From Campylobacter sp. W0018 (GTDB lineage Bacteria; Campylobacterota; Campylobacteria; Campylobacterales; Campylobacteraceae), in assembly GCA_020135845.1 (NCBI GenBank), contig JACHTQ010000001.1, positions 105,551 to 169,550 on the forward strand: a DNA stretch of 64,000 nt. Reading direction: 5' to 3'. The number at the start of each line of letters is the position of its first letter. Position 1 is the first letter of the stretch. Shown here in pieces: positions 10,040-20,028 of the stretch. A model generated the notes under the pieces. That model searched no databases, was not told the origin of the DNA, and saw only the letters and a program-made list of their open reading frames with translations. The position numbers and the translations under genes are program-made.

Positions 10040-12577
10040 ATGAAAAAAATTTTCTATACAATACTTGCTTTAATTGTGGTGCTTATAATAGCTTCTTATG
10101 TGATATTATTTACAGGCTTTGGCAATAGTATCGTTGCCAATATAGCTCAAAATAAGATTAAAGAAAGTTCTGGACTTGATGTAAATATTACGCGTTTTAA
10201 ACTTCGTTTTTCTAATGTTGATCTTCAGCTTAGTTTAGCCAATATGGTTAATCTTAATGTGTATGGAAAATTAAATTTTTTTAAATTAGGTTTTGATCTT
10301 GATTATATCGTTAAATTAAATAAAAATTATGCTCAAAATTTAGGTTTAAATTTAAAAGAAAATTTGGCTTTTGGAGGAAAAATTCAAGGAAAAGCAAGTG
10401 ATTTTACAGCTAATGGTAAAGGTTATTTGTTTGGATCTGATGTTTTATTAAATGCACGCATTTATGATTATTCTCCTATTGCTTTAAATTTAAGTGCCCA
10501 ATATGTGCAAATTTCAGAATTGCTAGGACTTTTTGGTCGAGCAAATTTAGCAAAAGGAACTTTAGATATAGCAAGTAAAATCAGTGCAAAAGATTTAAAA
10601 CCTAATGGGAATATTATAATAAAACTTGATAATAGTTATATAAACTATGCTATGATTAAAAAAGAATTTGGATTAGACTTACCTGAAAATTCAAATTTAA
10701 AAGCTCAAATTTTGGCAAATGTAAAAGACGATAAAATTTATGCTATAAGTAAGATTTATAATGATTATTTAAATTTACAAACCCAAAAAACTTTATATAA
10801 TTTGTCTGATAATACTCTTTTTACTGATTTTGATTTAAAAATTCCTAGTTTAGCCAAACTTGAAAAACTAACAAAAACAAAATTAAATGGCAATTTACAA
10901 ACTATAGGAGACTTAAGTTTGGCAAACAATGTTTTGCAAACTTTGAATACCAATGTTATAGGATTGGGTGGTGAAATTAAGGCCGGTTTTAAAAATAATC
11001 AATTACTCGCCCAAATTGATAATGCGGATTTAGGAAAAATTTTAGCTATTGCTGGATATGGTAGCTTGATCAACGGTAATTTGAATGCTAATTTAAACAG
11101 CACAGGACTTGATTTTGCAAATTTTAGTGCTGAAGCAAAAATCAATAATGCAAAAATAAACACTGAGGAGCTTAAAAAAATCGCCCATATAGAACTTCCA
11201 AATACAAGCTTTAGTTTTAATGCAAAAGCAGTTGGTAAAAATAGCAATATTGCTTATAATGCGATTTTGGCTTCTAATTTATTAAATATCAAAAAATTAT
11301 CTGGAACTTACAATCTAAAAAATAAAGAACTTAATACAGATTTAAATTCTTTTATCGATGATTTATCCCAATTTAGCGCTATTGCAGGACAAAAACTACA
11401 AGGTAATGCAGAGTTAAACGCAAAAGCTCATCTTATAGGATCTCAGATAAAAAATTTAAGCGCGGATGCAAATATTGCCAATGGAATTATAAAAGCAAAT
11501 TCTAATGGTGAAAAATTAGATTTAGATATTAATAAACTTGATCTTTCAAAGCTTTTAGTGATTGTAGGTATGCCAAATTATGCAAGTGGAGATATTAATG
11601 CAAAAGCACATTTGGATAATGTTGATTTTAAAAATTTAAATGGTAATTTGAATTTAAAAGTCAAAGGTATTTTAAATTCTGTGATTTTAAGTAAAATTTT
11701 AGATAAAAAATTTCCAAATAATGTAAATTATGATCTAAATTCAAATATAGTTTTAAAAAATAATATCGCCCAATTTGACAATGCTTTAAATTCTACCTTA
11801 GTTAATCTTACACATTTAAAAGGCAGTTTTGATATTAATAAAATGAATTTAAAATCTGATTTTATTTTAGATGTCAATGATTTTTCTAAATTAGGATTTT
11901 TGCTAGATAGAAAACTTAAAGGTTCTGCAAGTTTTAATGGTGATGTTAGCTATGATAAAACTTTAAATTTTAATATCATGAGTAAAAATTTATTCAACGG
12001 AGCTTTAAACGCAATTTTAAAAGATAATATTATTAATGCTGATTTAAACAATGTAGATTTAGATACTTTAGCTCAAGGAATAGGTATTATAGATGTTTAT
12101 CAAGGCAAGGCTAATGTAAAAGCAAATTATGATATATCAAATGAGAAAGGTGAGGTCAATTTAGATATCAAAGAAGGAAAACTTAAGCCAAATGCAATTA
12201 CAACGGCGTTAAAAGTTTTAACTTTTAAAGATTTTACTCAAGAAGTTTTTCATACAGCAAACGCAAAAGCATTAATCAATAAAGAAAATATAAAACTAAA
12301 TTTAAATATGCAAGCTGATAATGCCAGTATTCTTATAAATTCAGGAGAGCTTAATTCAAAAAGCGGTTCTTTAAATCTTCCTTTTAGTGCCAAAATCGAT
12401 AAGGTTGATTTTAAAGGAAATATTACAGGAACAACTGATAATCCTAAAATAAAATTAGATGCAAGCAGTGTTGTTGATTCTGTAAAAAATATATTTGGTG
12501 TAAAAAATAATGATACTACAGATAAAAATAAAAAAGTGGACAAAGCAATTAATAAGATAATTAACAAGATATTTTAA
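10040..12577 (+). CDS. AsmA/TamB-like envelope protein
   Basis: This is a long (845-residue) protein with one N-terminal transmembrane segment (about 5-27) and an otherwise beta-rich, asparagine- and leucine-rich body made of repeating N-x-D-L-type strands. This pattern fits the AsmA/TamB/YhdP repeating beta-groove proteins that bridge the inner and outer membranes and are implicated in lipid transport. A C-terminal AsmA-like stretch is recognisable (about 700-815, including EGKLKPNAITTALKVL). It is followed after 9 bases by riboflavin synthase. The function in Campylobacter is unproven. The HAIR-like box upstream raises the possibility of heat-shock control. Confidence 0.75.
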   Translation: MKKIFYTILALIVVLIIASYVILFTGFGNSIVANIAQNKIKESSGLDVNITRFKLRFSNVDLQLSLANMVNLNVYGKLNFFKLGFDLDYIVKLNKNYAQNLGLNLKENLAFGGKIQGKASDFTANGKGYLFGSDVLLNARIYDYSPIALNLSAQYVQISELLGLFGRANLAKGTLDIASKISAKDLKPNGNIIIKLDNSYINYAMIKKEFGLDLPENSNLKAQILANVKDDKIYAISKIYNDYLNLQTQKTLYNLSDNTLFTDFDLKIPSLAKLEKLTKTKLNGNLQTIGDLSLANNVLQTLNTNVIGLGGEIKAGFKNNQLLAQIDNADLGKILAIAGYGSLINGNLNANLNSTGLDFANFSAEAKINNAKINTEELKKIAHIELPNTSFSFNAKAVGKNSNIAYNAILASNLLNIKKLSGTYNLKNKELNTDLNSFIDDLSQFSAIAGQKLQGNAELNAKAHLIGSQIKNLSADANIANGIIKANSNGEKLDLDINKLDLSKLLVIVGMPNYASGDINAKAHLDNVDFKNLNGNLNLKVKGILNSVILSKILDKKFPNNVNYDLNSNIVLKNNIAQFDNALNSTLVNLTHLKGSFDINKMNLKSDFILDVNDFSKLGFLLDRKLKGSASFNGDVSYDKTLNFNIMSKNLFNGALNAILKDNIINADLNNVDLDTLAQGIGIIDVYQGKANVKANYDISNEKGEVNLDIKEGKLKPNAITTALKVLTFKDFTQEVFHTANAKALINKENIKLNLNMQADNASILINSGELNSKSGSLNLPFSAKIDKVDFKGNITGTTDNPKIKLDASSVVDSVKNIFGVKNNDTTDKNKKVDKAINKIINKIF

Positions 12578-12586
12578 GGAATTTCA

Positions 12587-13195
12587 ATGTTTAATGGCCT
12601 TATAAGAGAAATTGCACAGGTTGTGTCTTATCAGAATAATATTTTAAGATTAAAAGCGCATCATAAACCCAATTTAGGGGATAGCATAGCTGTTAATGGA
12701 GCTTGTTTAAGTGTAACAAAAATTTATCACAATGGTTTTGAGGTTGAACTTTCTCATGAAAGTCGTTTGCATATAGCGGTGCAAAATTTAAAAGAAAATG
12801 TCCATATAGAGCCGGCTTTAAGGTTTGGAGATAGAATCGATGGACATTTAATGCAAGGACATATTGATTTTATAGGAACACTAGAAAAAATTCATCAAGA
12901 TGAAAATGGAGTGGATTTTTTTATTTCCTTACCTAAAGATGCGATGAAATTTGTTGCCTCTAAAGGTAGTATAGGGATTGATGGGGTGAGTTTGACTGTG
13001 AATGAGGTTTTTGAAAATCAGATTAGATTGACTATTATTCCTATTACTTTTAAAGAAACTCTTTTTAAAGGATATAAGGTAGGTAGAAAAATCAATATCG
13101 AAACTGACTTACTTGCTAGATATATACACGCACAACTAAAAGACACCAAGGAAATATCATGGAAAGAAATAGACAAAATTTCTTATCTTTATTAG
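12587..13195 (+). CDS. ribE: Riboflavin synthase alpha chain
   Basis: This enzyme dismutates two 6,7-dimethyl-8-ribityllumazine molecules to riboflavin. The 202 residues consist of two similar lumazine-binding beta barrels: 1-90, starting MFNGLIREIAQV and containing VNGACLSV; and about 95-190, containing GIDGVSLTVNEV. The start lies 9 bases after the AsmA-like gene. The 3' end overlaps the next gene by 37 bases, indicating a tight operon. Confidence 0.95.
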   Translation: MFNGLIREIAQVVSYQNNILRLKAHHKPNLGDSIAVNGACLSVTKIYHNGFEVELSHESRLHIAVQNLKENVHIEPALRFGDRIDGHLMQGHIDFIGTLEKIHQDENGVDFFISLPKDAMKFVASKGSIGIDGVSLTVNEVFENQIRLTIIPITFKETLFKGYKVGRKINIETDLLARYIHAQLKDTKEISWKEIDKISYLY

Positions 13196-13839
13196 ACAAT
13201 GAAAAAGTAAGTGTTTTTTGTGCTTATGATCAAGATTATAATATTTTTAGAGCTAACTCTTTTAAGCAAAATTTATTTTCTCATTTAGGTTTTGAGGGTA
13301 TTTTAGAATGTGTTTTTATGGATCAAATTCATTCTGATTTGGTGCAAAATTATGATACAAATTTAAAAGATCTAACTTGTGATGGTTTAATCACTAAAAA
13401 AACAAATACCGCACTTTGTGTTTTAAGTGCTGATTGCTTACCTTTGTTATTGTATCATGAAGATGGCATTATAGCGGCTTTGCATTCTGGTAGAAAAGGA
13501 AGTTTTGAAAATATTTTAAAAAAATGTGTAGATAAGATTATTTTAGAAAATCCAAATTTAGATAAAACTAAATTTCATCTTTTTATCATGCCAAGTATTT
13601 GCTGGAAAAATTATGAAATTAGTGGAGATATTTTAAATTTTTCACAGCAAAATTTTAAAGATTTTTTATCAGATAATCGACTAGATTTGAAATCTTTAGT
13701 CAAATTTCAAGCTAAAAATTTAAATATAAATCATATTTTAGACTCTGAAATTTGCAGCTTTGAAAATAAAGATTTTTTTTCTTATCGTAGAAATAAAACA
13801 CAAAAACGTTTTGCGAGTGTGATTTATTTAAAGGATTGA
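13159..13839 (+). CDS. PgeF/YfiH-type (laccase-domain) protein
   Basis: The 226-residue protein belongs to the COG1496 family, once called polyphenol oxidase and now associated with purine nucleoside phosphorolysis or editing of cell-wall precursors. The zinc-site residues are visible: His in DQIHSDL, Cys in LSADCLP and His in ALHSGRKG (the family usually has HAGWRG). The start lies inside the end of ribE (37-base overlap), so translation is probably coupled. The substrate is not determinable here. Confidence 0.8.
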   Translation: MERNRQNFLSLLDNEKVSVFCAYDQDYNIFRANSFKQNLFSHLGFEGILECVFMDQIHSDLVQNYDTNLKDLTCDGLITKKTNTALCVLSADCLPLLLYHEDGIIAALHSGRKGSFENILKKCVDKIILENPNLDKTKFHLFIMPSICWKNYEISGDILNFSQQNFKDFLSDNRLDLKSLVKFQAKNLNINHILDSEICSFENKDFFSYRRNKTQKRFASVIYLKD

Positions 13840-13842
13840 ATA

Positions 13843-14046
13843 ATGTATGAAAAAAAAGATTTAAGGGTTTTAAAGATTATTCAAAAGGCTAGAGAATTTG
13901 GTGATTTGGATCTATGCAATGAAATTTTAGTTCATCAGCTTGTTAATTCAGTTTTTAATGAAATAGAGTCTAAAGAAAAAGAAGAGCTAATCGCTCTTTT
14001 AAATTCTTTAATAAAAGCTAAAGACAAGGCTTTGCTTAGCAATTAA
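13843..14046 (+). CDS. Conserved small hypothetical protein
   Basis: This is a charged, helical 67-residue protein with no signal peptide or membrane segment. The ATG is 4 bases after the preceding stop, so it is the last gene of the AsmA-ribE-PgeF string. Its end overlaps by 4 bases the end of the convergent M23 peptidase gene. A small hypothetical at the same position occurs in C. jejuni. I recognise no functional motif. Confidence 0.7.
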   Translation: MYEKKDLRVLKIIQKAREFGDLDLCNEILVHQLVNSVFNEIESKEKEELIALLNSLIKAKDKALLSN

Positions 14047-15203
14047 TTTAATTCTATATAATTTTCAAAATCTTCTTCTTTTGGAGGATTTGGTTGGTGA
14101 TTATTTAAAGCCTCCTGAACGGTTTTTTCATATTGGGCTATAGTGTTTTCAAATTCCTTTTTTTGTTTTCCTTTTAATTCAGACTTAGCGATTTTTACAA
14201 CTGAGGTCGGATTGATAGCTTTATTGTTAAGATACACTCCAAAATGTAAATGAGGGCCTGTGCTCATTCCTGTTGATCCCACATAAGCAATAATTTGTCC
14301 TTGATTGACCCTTTGGCCTGTTTTTATTTTGGCAAAACGACTTAAATGCGCATACAAAGTCGTGTATCCTCCTTCATGTTTTACCTGTACAACGTTTCCA
14401 TATCCCCCTTTTGTTCCAACAAAAATAATCGTTCCTTTACCAGCACTTTTAACAGGTGTGCCAGTAGGTGCAGCATAGTCTATACCAAGATGTGCGCGGT
14501 AACGTTTAAGTATAGGATGATATCTTGCAGTACTAAAAGGAGAAGAAATTCTTATATAATTAACAGGTTTTGTCAGTAAAAAATTATCCAATTCTCTACC
14601 TTTTCGATCATAAAAAGTATCATTATAGGAAAAGATCTCTTGGGTGTTTTTATTAATTTCAACTGTAGCCATTTTAATTGCAATATCTCCCCATAGTTTC
14701 CCCATACGTCTTTTTTGCTCATAATAAAGCGTTATTTCGTCTCCTTTTTGGATATTTCTAAAATTAATCCCTTTAAAAGCTCGAACCATTGCACGAGCTA
14801 AAGTACTACTTCCACTTTCTTCATACACATCTTGATAGGCTGAATTTTTAATGGTTAGGTGTAAAATTCTATTATCAATTTGATAAATGATTGGAGTAAA
14901 GGTTAGTGCATATTGATTATTTTTATTTTTATAAATATGAATTTGCAAATCATCGCTTATTGGAATTAAAACTTGCTCTATATTATTATTATCATCTTTT
15001 AAAATTTGATATCTTGTTTTATAAAGTATGTCAGAAGCAAGCTCTTGATCTTCTTTATCAAGTCCATAATAAAGTGACATAGGAATAGAATTTCGTTGTA
15101 AAAATTTAAGTAAAGTATCTCCATTATCCCAAGTCAATTCTTCAACACTTAAGGCAGCAAAACTTTGGATAACAAATACAAATAAAAGTAAAATTTTTCT
15201 CAT
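14043..15203 (-). CDS. Exported M23 (LytM) peptidoglycan endopeptidase
   Basis: This is a zinc metallopeptidase that cleaves peptidoglycan cross-links, 386 residues long. It has a signal peptide (1-16) and an OapA/LysM-like N-terminal region (about 20-60). The C-terminal M23 domain (about 235-335) keeps its zinc ligands: HxxxD in AHLGIDYAAP and the HxH motif in GPHLHFG, plus YAHLS. The complete ligand set contrasts with the degenerate EnvC-like protein at 37475. It is likely a cell-shape or growth hydrolase, as found for M23 enzymes in Helicobacter and Campylobacter. Confidence 0.9.
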   Translation of the reverse strand: MRKILLLFVFVIQSFAALSVEELTWDNGDTLLKFLQRNSIPMSLYYGLDKEDQELASDILYKTRYQILKDDNNNIEQVLIPISDDLQIHIYKNKNNQYALTFTPIIYQIDNRILHLTIKNSAYQDVYEESGSSTLARAMVRAFKGINFRNIQKGDEITLYYEQKRRMGKLWGDIAIKMATVEINKNTQEIFSYNDTFYDRKGRELDNFLLTKPVNYIRISSPFSTARYHPILKRYRAHLGIDYAAPTGTPVKSAGKGTIIFVGTKGGYGNVVQVKHEGGYTTLYAHLSRFAKIKTGQRVNQGQIIAYVGSTGMSTGPHLHFGVYLNNKAINPTSVVKIAKSELKGKQKKEFENTIAQYEKTVQEALNNHQPNPPKEEDFENYIELN

Positions 15204-15288
15204 AAAAAACCTTGATTTTTATAGATTTTGAAAATTTAAAATCTATATTTTACTTTATTTTTCTTACAATTGCTTAACAAAAAAGGAA

Positions 15289-15294
15289 TATAAT
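15289..15294 (+). promoter_or_regulatory. -10 box before the exported-protein/glcD operon
   Basis: TATAAT lies about 31 bases upstream of the TTG start at 15326, with AT-rich sequence upstream and no convincing -35, as is normal in Campylobacter. Confidence 0.55.
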
Positions 15295-15325
15295 TACATA
15301 AAATTATTTTTTAAAGGAGCAAAAT

Positions 15326-16057
15326 TTGCTTAGATTTATAGCACTTTTTCTAACATTAAATCTTACTTTATTTGCTGCAAATTTCGATTTAAAGCCTTTT
15401 AAAACAGAACTTTTAAAAGTAGATGATATTTATGGTTATATCAAGGATAGTTCAGAAATTCAAATCAATTCTAGTGGTGTTGTATTACAACAATTTAAAA
15501 ATTCTAAAAGCATTATAGCTAGAGCAAGTGTGATTGCTAAAGAAAATGGTCTTGCAAAATTAGAATTTAGTGTTTTTTCAGATTTAAAACAAGAAGCCTT
15601 GCCTTTGCCAAATGTTTTACCTCAAAGTGGTGATGAAGTGGTTTTAAATTTTCTTTATGATAGAGGAATGATCATCGCTCCAGATGAAAAAACTTATAAA
15701 GATTTGGTATCGGATTTTCCTCAAATTTATTTTACCCATATAGATATTTTTGGAGCACAATTAATTAGAAGTTCTACTGTTGCACCAAAGCGTAGTGATT
15801 TTAGGAAATTTTGTGCAGATAATGCGGTGGGCGTTTTAATTTTTGCTTTAGAGAATAAAGCTAAAATCATTGATTGTCAAAATTTCAATGAACTTTATGA
15901 ATTTCCTATTGAAAAAGCCTCTAGTGTACAAATTCCTTTTTATTCTCGCGTGAGTGGATATAAAACTAACTTTTTTGATTTTAATGCACAAGAGATGAAT
16001 GATTATTATCGTTATTATAATGCTTTAATTGATTTTTCTAAGGTTTTATCGGATTAA
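15326..16057 (+). CDS. Exported protein of unknown function (upstream of glcD)
   Basis: The 243-residue protein has an N-terminal signal peptide (about 1-18, MLRFIALFLTLNLTLFAA). The start codon is TTG; AAGGAG sits 7 bases ahead of it and no ATG is better placed. The C-terminal part looks like a plasminogen-like small globular fold but has no motif I can name. It overlaps glcD by one base (TAATG), and the same order is known in C. jejuni. It is probably periplasmic or membrane-anchored. Confidence 0.8.
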   Translation: MLRFIALFLTLNLTLFAANFDLKPFKTELLKVDDIYGYIKDSSEIQINSSGVVLQQFKNSKSIIARASVIAKENGLAKLEFSVFSDLKQEALPLPNVLPQSGDEVVLNFLYDRGMIIAPDEKTYKDLVSDFPQIYFTHIDIFGAQLIRSSTVAPKRSDFRKFCADNAVGVLIFALENKAKIIDCQNFNELYEFPIEKASSVQIPFYSRVSGYKTNFFDFNAQEMNDYYRYYNALIDFSKVLSD

Positions 16058-17439
16058 TGAAAGAAGAATTTAAGCAATATTTTATCAAACTTTTAGGCAA
16101 AGAAAATGCTTATTTTGATCAAATGCACAAAATTGCTTATAGTTATGATGCAACTAAAAATCATTATCTACCTGATGGCGTGCTTTTTCCAAGAAACGAA
16201 GAAGATATTTCTAACATTTTAAGATTTTGCAATGATAAAGGTATCATTGTAGTTCCACGCGGTGCAGGAACTGGTATGAGTGGAGGTTCTTTGGCTGTTA
16301 ATGGTGGTTTGATTTTAGCTTTTGAAAAGCATATGAATAAAATTTTAGAAATCGATTTAGATAATTTAGTTGCCGTTGTTCAACCAGGCGTTATAAATAT
16401 ACATTTGCAAAAAGAAATTGCCAAATATGGACTTTTTTATCCGCCTGATCCTGCTAGTATGGAGCATTCAAGCTTAGGGGGCAATGTCAGTGAAAATGCT
16501 GGTGGAATGCGTGCAACAAAATATGGAATTACAAAAGATTATCTTTTAGCTTTAAGAGCGGTTTTGCCAAATGGAGAGATAATTTCCGCAGGCAAACGGA
16601 CTGTAAAAGATGTTGCAGGTTATAATTTAGCTGGAATTTTAATCGCTAGCGAGGGTTCTTTAGCGGTGTTTAGTGAGTTAACATTGAAATTAGTTGCTTT
16701 GCCTAAATTTAAAAAAACAGCCATGGGAGTTTTCCCAAATGTAAAAAGTGCTATGAATGCCGTTTTTAAAACTCTAGCAAGTGGAGTTACTCCTGCTTCA
16801 ATGGAATTTTTAGATAATCTTAGCATTTATGCGGTGGAGACTAAATTTAATATAGGATTGCCTATAAATGCTGGAGCGATTTTGGTTGTTGAGGTGGATG
16901 GTAATATTGAGGCATCTATTGATGAGGATTTGAAAATAATAAAGCATTATTTTTTAGAAGAAAAAGCAAGTGAATTTAAGATCGCTAGAGATGAAAAAGA
17001 GGCTAAAGATATATGGTTTGCTAGAAAAAATTGCTCTCAAAGTATTGCTATGTATGGAAATTTAAAATTAAATGAAGATATCACTGTTCCAAGGTCAAAA
17101 CTTCCTGATTTGTTAGAAGGTATTGCTGAAATTTCAAAAAAATATGGTTTTAAAATTCCTTGTTTTGGTCATGCAGGTGATGGCAATGTGCATACTAATA
17201 TTATGGTTGAAGATAAGAATGATCAAGAGCAGGTTAAAAAAGGATATTTAGCCGTAGAAGAGCTTTTTAAACTTACAATTAAACTAGGCGGGACTTTAAG
17301 CGGGGAGCATGGCATAGGAATTTCAAAGGCATCTTTTATGAATTTGGCATTTTCTGATACTGAAATGAATTTAATGAGAAATATAAAAAAAGCTTTTGAT
17401 CCAAATAACATACTTAACCCTTTCAAAATGGGACTTTAA
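16057..17439 (+). CDS. glcD: FAD-linked glycolate/D-lactate dehydrogenase GlcD-like
   Basis: This flavoprotein oxidises 2-hydroxy acids; annotation as glycolate oxidase subunit D is traditional. The 460 residues have an FAD-binding (PCMH) domain in 40-215, with the conserved PRGAGTGMSGGS and SLGGNVSENAGGMRATKYG, and a C-terminal FAD-linked oxidase domain. The C-terminal domain contains the metal-site motif GHAGDGNVHTN and LSGEHGIG near the end. The start is fused to the stop of the preceding gene. No glcE/glcF partner is adjacent, so the electron acceptor is unclear. Confidence 0.88.
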   Translation: MKEEFKQYFIKLLGKENAYFDQMHKIAYSYDATKNHYLPDGVLFPRNEEDISNILRFCNDKGIIVVPRGAGTGMSGGSLAVNGGLILAFEKHMNKILEIDLDNLVAVVQPGVINIHLQKEIAKYGLFYPPDPASMEHSSLGGNVSENAGGMRATKYGITKDYLLALRAVLPNGEIISAGKRTVKDVAGYNLAGILIASEGSLAVFSELTLKLVALPKFKKTAMGVFPNVKSAMNAVFKTLASGVTPASMEFLDNLSIYAVETKFNIGLPINAGAILVVEVDGNIEASIDEDLKIIKHYFLEEKASEFKIARDEKEAKDIWFARKNCSQSIAMYGNLKLNEDITVPRSKLPDLLEGIAEISKKYGFKIPCFGHAGDGNVHTNIMVEDKNDQEQVKKGYLAVEELFKLTIKLGGTLSGEHGIGISKASFMNLAFSDTEMNLMRNIKKAFDPNNILNPFKMGL

Positions 17440-17451
17440 AGGAATGAAAAT

Positions 17452-18258
17452 TTGAAAAGAATTTTTAATATTTTATTGAGTATTCGTGATAAAGAAATTT
17501 TAAATTATGCTGCTGCACTTAGTTTTTATACTATATTATCTTTAATTCCGATTTTATTTATATGTTTTTCTGTTTTTACTCAAATTTCAAGTTTTAAAAT
17601 GTATTATGAAAAAGCTAAGCGCGTTATTTTTGCTTTTTTAATTCCTGCGCAACAAGATATAGTGGCTACTTATTTAGATACTTTTTTAAAAAATAGTGTT
17701 AATTTAGGTATAGTCGGTCTTATAGCGATGACTTTTACTTCCTTAGCGTTTTTTTCTGGTTATGATTTTGTTATTAATCGTATCACTAAAAGCGAACCTA
17801 AAGGAATTTGGCAGAGTATTAGTTCTTATTGGACTTTATTGACTCTTGTTCCTTTGGGACTCGGGCTTAGTTTCTATATTTCTGGTTTTATTCAACAAAC
17901 TTTGGATGATTATAAAATAGGATTTAATTTTTTTGAAATTTTACCCTTTGTGATTGTTTGGGGCTTATTTTTTATATCTTATTCGAGTTCTGTGTATAAA
18001 AGCTCTTTGAAAAGTTTATTTCTTATATCCTTTAGCGCAAGTGCTATTTGGTATATCGGAAAGAATTTATTTGTTTATTATATAGTTTATAATAAAACCT
18101 ATGCAAGTGTTTATGGATCTTTTTCTACTATACTTTTTTTCTTTATTTGGATTTATATTTCTTGGATAATTTACCTTTTTGGACTTAAGGTTTATTTTTT
18201 TCTAAATCACAATGATAATGAAGGGAAGAAGGTTAGAAAAAATACAAAAAAGAGCTAA
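17452..18258 (+). CDS. YihY/BrkB-family inner membrane protein
   Basis: This is a 268-residue membrane protein with about six transmembrane helices, formerly annotated as ribonuclease BN (rbn), an assignment that was withdrawn for the E. coli homologue. The family signature AALSFYTILSLIPILF lies near residues 20-35. The start is TTG with AAAGGA 8 bases ahead; the nearby ATG at 17444 hits a stop after three codons. The last 57 bases overlap the 3' end of the convergent comEC. Confidence 0.85.
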   Translation: MKRIFNILLSIRDKEILNYAAALSFYTILSLIPILFICFSVFTQISSFKMYYEKAKRVIFAFLIPAQQDIVATYLDTFLKNSVNLGIVGLIAMTFTSLAFFSGYDFVINRITKSEPKGIWQSISSYWTLLTLVPLGLGLSFYISGFIQQTLDDYKIGFNFFEILPFVIVWGLFFISYSSSVYKSSLKSLFLISFSASAIWYIGKNLFVYYIVYNKTYASVYGSFSTILFFFIWIYISWIIYLFGLKVYFFLNHNDNEGKKVRKNTKKS

Positions 18259-19462
18259 TAATTTAAAACGAATTGACAAAAGCGAAGCTCCAAGATAACT
18301 GATAAAAATCCAAAATGGAATTTGAACATTGTTTGCATAAAATTTAAAATCAAAAAATTCTTTCAATGCAAAATCAAATAGATCTCCAATTCCAATAAAA
18401 TGTAAAATCAAACTTAAGGGATAAAATATTACAAAGATAGCGCTTAAAAATATGGATAAAATTTGTTGATAACTAATCAATGGAAAGAAATAAATAACAG
18501 GTAAAGTCATAGCAAAAAAAGTCCATATATTTAAAAAAAGGACATTAAAAAAAACGTTAAAAGATTTTGAAAAATGATGTAAATATAAAAAAATATAAAA
18601 AACTCCCATGATGGAAAATAAAAATCCCACGCTAAATAAAAGCTTAGGATAGCAACAAATACAAATAAAAACACTAGTAAAAAGTGTGAAAAAATTAAGC
18701 ACTTTGATATTTTTACAAATAAGATAAAATCCAAAAATAGCCATAGTTAAAGAACGCACATAAGAAGGAACAAAGCCTATAAGATAGGTATAAGAAAAAA
18801 GCAAAATAAAAATTAAAATACTTAAATCAAAACGCAGATTTCTATAAGGAAAATATTTTTTTTGAAAAAAGCTATAAATTGGAGTTAGGATAAAAAACAT
18901 CAAACTAAAAATAAGACCGATATGATATCCACTAATAGCAATTAAATGAGCAATTCCGTAATAATTAACATCATTTCTTAAATCTTTAGATATAGGCAAT
19001 GCAAAAAATAAAGCCCCGTAAAATTCGCGAATTTTTTGATTCGTATGTTGATTTAAAAAATAAGAAATAATGGCATTTTGTTCCTTTATTTTTAGCTTTT
19101 CAAGATCATAACTAGGCGCGTAAAAAATTTGACTAAGATAATCTTTAAAAGTGACATTTTCAGTAATGATTTTTAAATTTAAAAATTGATTATTACTCAA
19201 ATTTAGATCTTTAAAACTTGTCGTGTAAAAAGCAAAATCTTTTGTTTGTATTTTTTAAAATCCAATATTTTTTATTTTTTTTGTTGTGTTTTGTATAATT
19301 TTGCAAGAGAATAGCATTTTCTATGAGATAGTGTTTATTTTTTTTAAACAGTGAAAAATTATAGTATTGCAAAGCTATATTAAAAGCAAAAATAATGATT
19401 CCAAATAAAAATACATAGCGAAATTCTTTAAAATGATTAAAAAAAGAATTTCGCCAAAGCAT
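18202..19462 (-). pseudogene. comEC: Competence channel protein ComEC/Rec2, disrupted by a frameshift
   Basis: ComEC carries transforming DNA across the inner membrane. Here the reading frame is split. Codons from 19462 run for 83 residues to a stop near 19211, while the rest, including the core HLIAISGYHIGLIF motif and about eight membrane helices, continues in another frame down to 18202. Removing one A from the A6 run (T6 on the plus strand, 19251-19256) restores a single protein of about 419 residues, close to the expected Campylobacter size. The break may be a real mutation, a slippage site or a sequencing error. It abuts the DedA gene by one base. Confidence 0.85.
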
Positions 19463-20019
19463 TATTTTTTAGAAAATTTAGCCAAATAAAACCAAATAAT
19501 TCCAGCTAATGCTAATAAAAAAAGAGGAGTGATATAAGGATATTCTCCTAATTGGGTAAAGATTTCTTCTATAATATGACCAAAAATATAGGCTGCTAAA
19601 CCTAGGATGATTGACCAAATTAAGCTCGCAAAAGCGTTAATAAATGCAAATTTTGTAAAATTATATTTTGCTATTCCAGCCGCTATTGGTATGAAAGTTT
19701 TTAATCCGTAAATAAATTTTTGCACGATAAGTAAAATCATACCGTATTGTTTAATTTTCATTGTTGCTAGTGCAAGTTTGCGTCGATGGTTTTTAAAATA
19801 GGGCATGATGTCTTTTTTGTAATATTTTCCAAGTATAAATAATAAAGTAGAGCCTAAGGTATTTCCTAAAAAAGCTAGAAAAATACATAGGCCAATTTCC
19901 ATTTTTCCTTGAGAACAAAGTATTCCAGCAGCTAAAATTCCAACCATGCCACCACCTAAAGAATAAAAAAACAGGACTATATAACCATATTGGATTAAAG
20001 TGTCAACCATATCTTGCAT
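19462..20019 (-). CDS. DedA-family membrane protein
   Basis: The 185-residue integral membrane protein belongs to the DedA/SNARE-associated group, whose members are proposed to flip undecaprenyl phosphate or phospholipids. Typical DedA sequence is visible: GGGMVGILAAGILCSQG near residue 22, FLGNTLGSTLLFILGKY near 49 and FIPIAAGIAK near 112. Four to five hydrophobic helices are present. It starts 10 bases after rny with an AAGGA site, and its stop overlaps the comEC start by one base. Confidence 0.85.
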   Translation of the reverse strand: MQDMVDTLIQYGYIVLFFYSLGGGMVGILAAGILCSQGKMEIGLCIFLAFLGNTLGSTLLFILGKYYKKDIMPYFKNHRRKLALATMKIKQYGMILLIVQKFIYGLKTFIPIAAGIAKYNFTKFAFINAFASLIWSIILGLAAYIFGHIIEEIFTQLGEYPYITPLFLLALAGIIWFYLAKFSKK

Positions 20020-20028
20020 TATAAGTCC

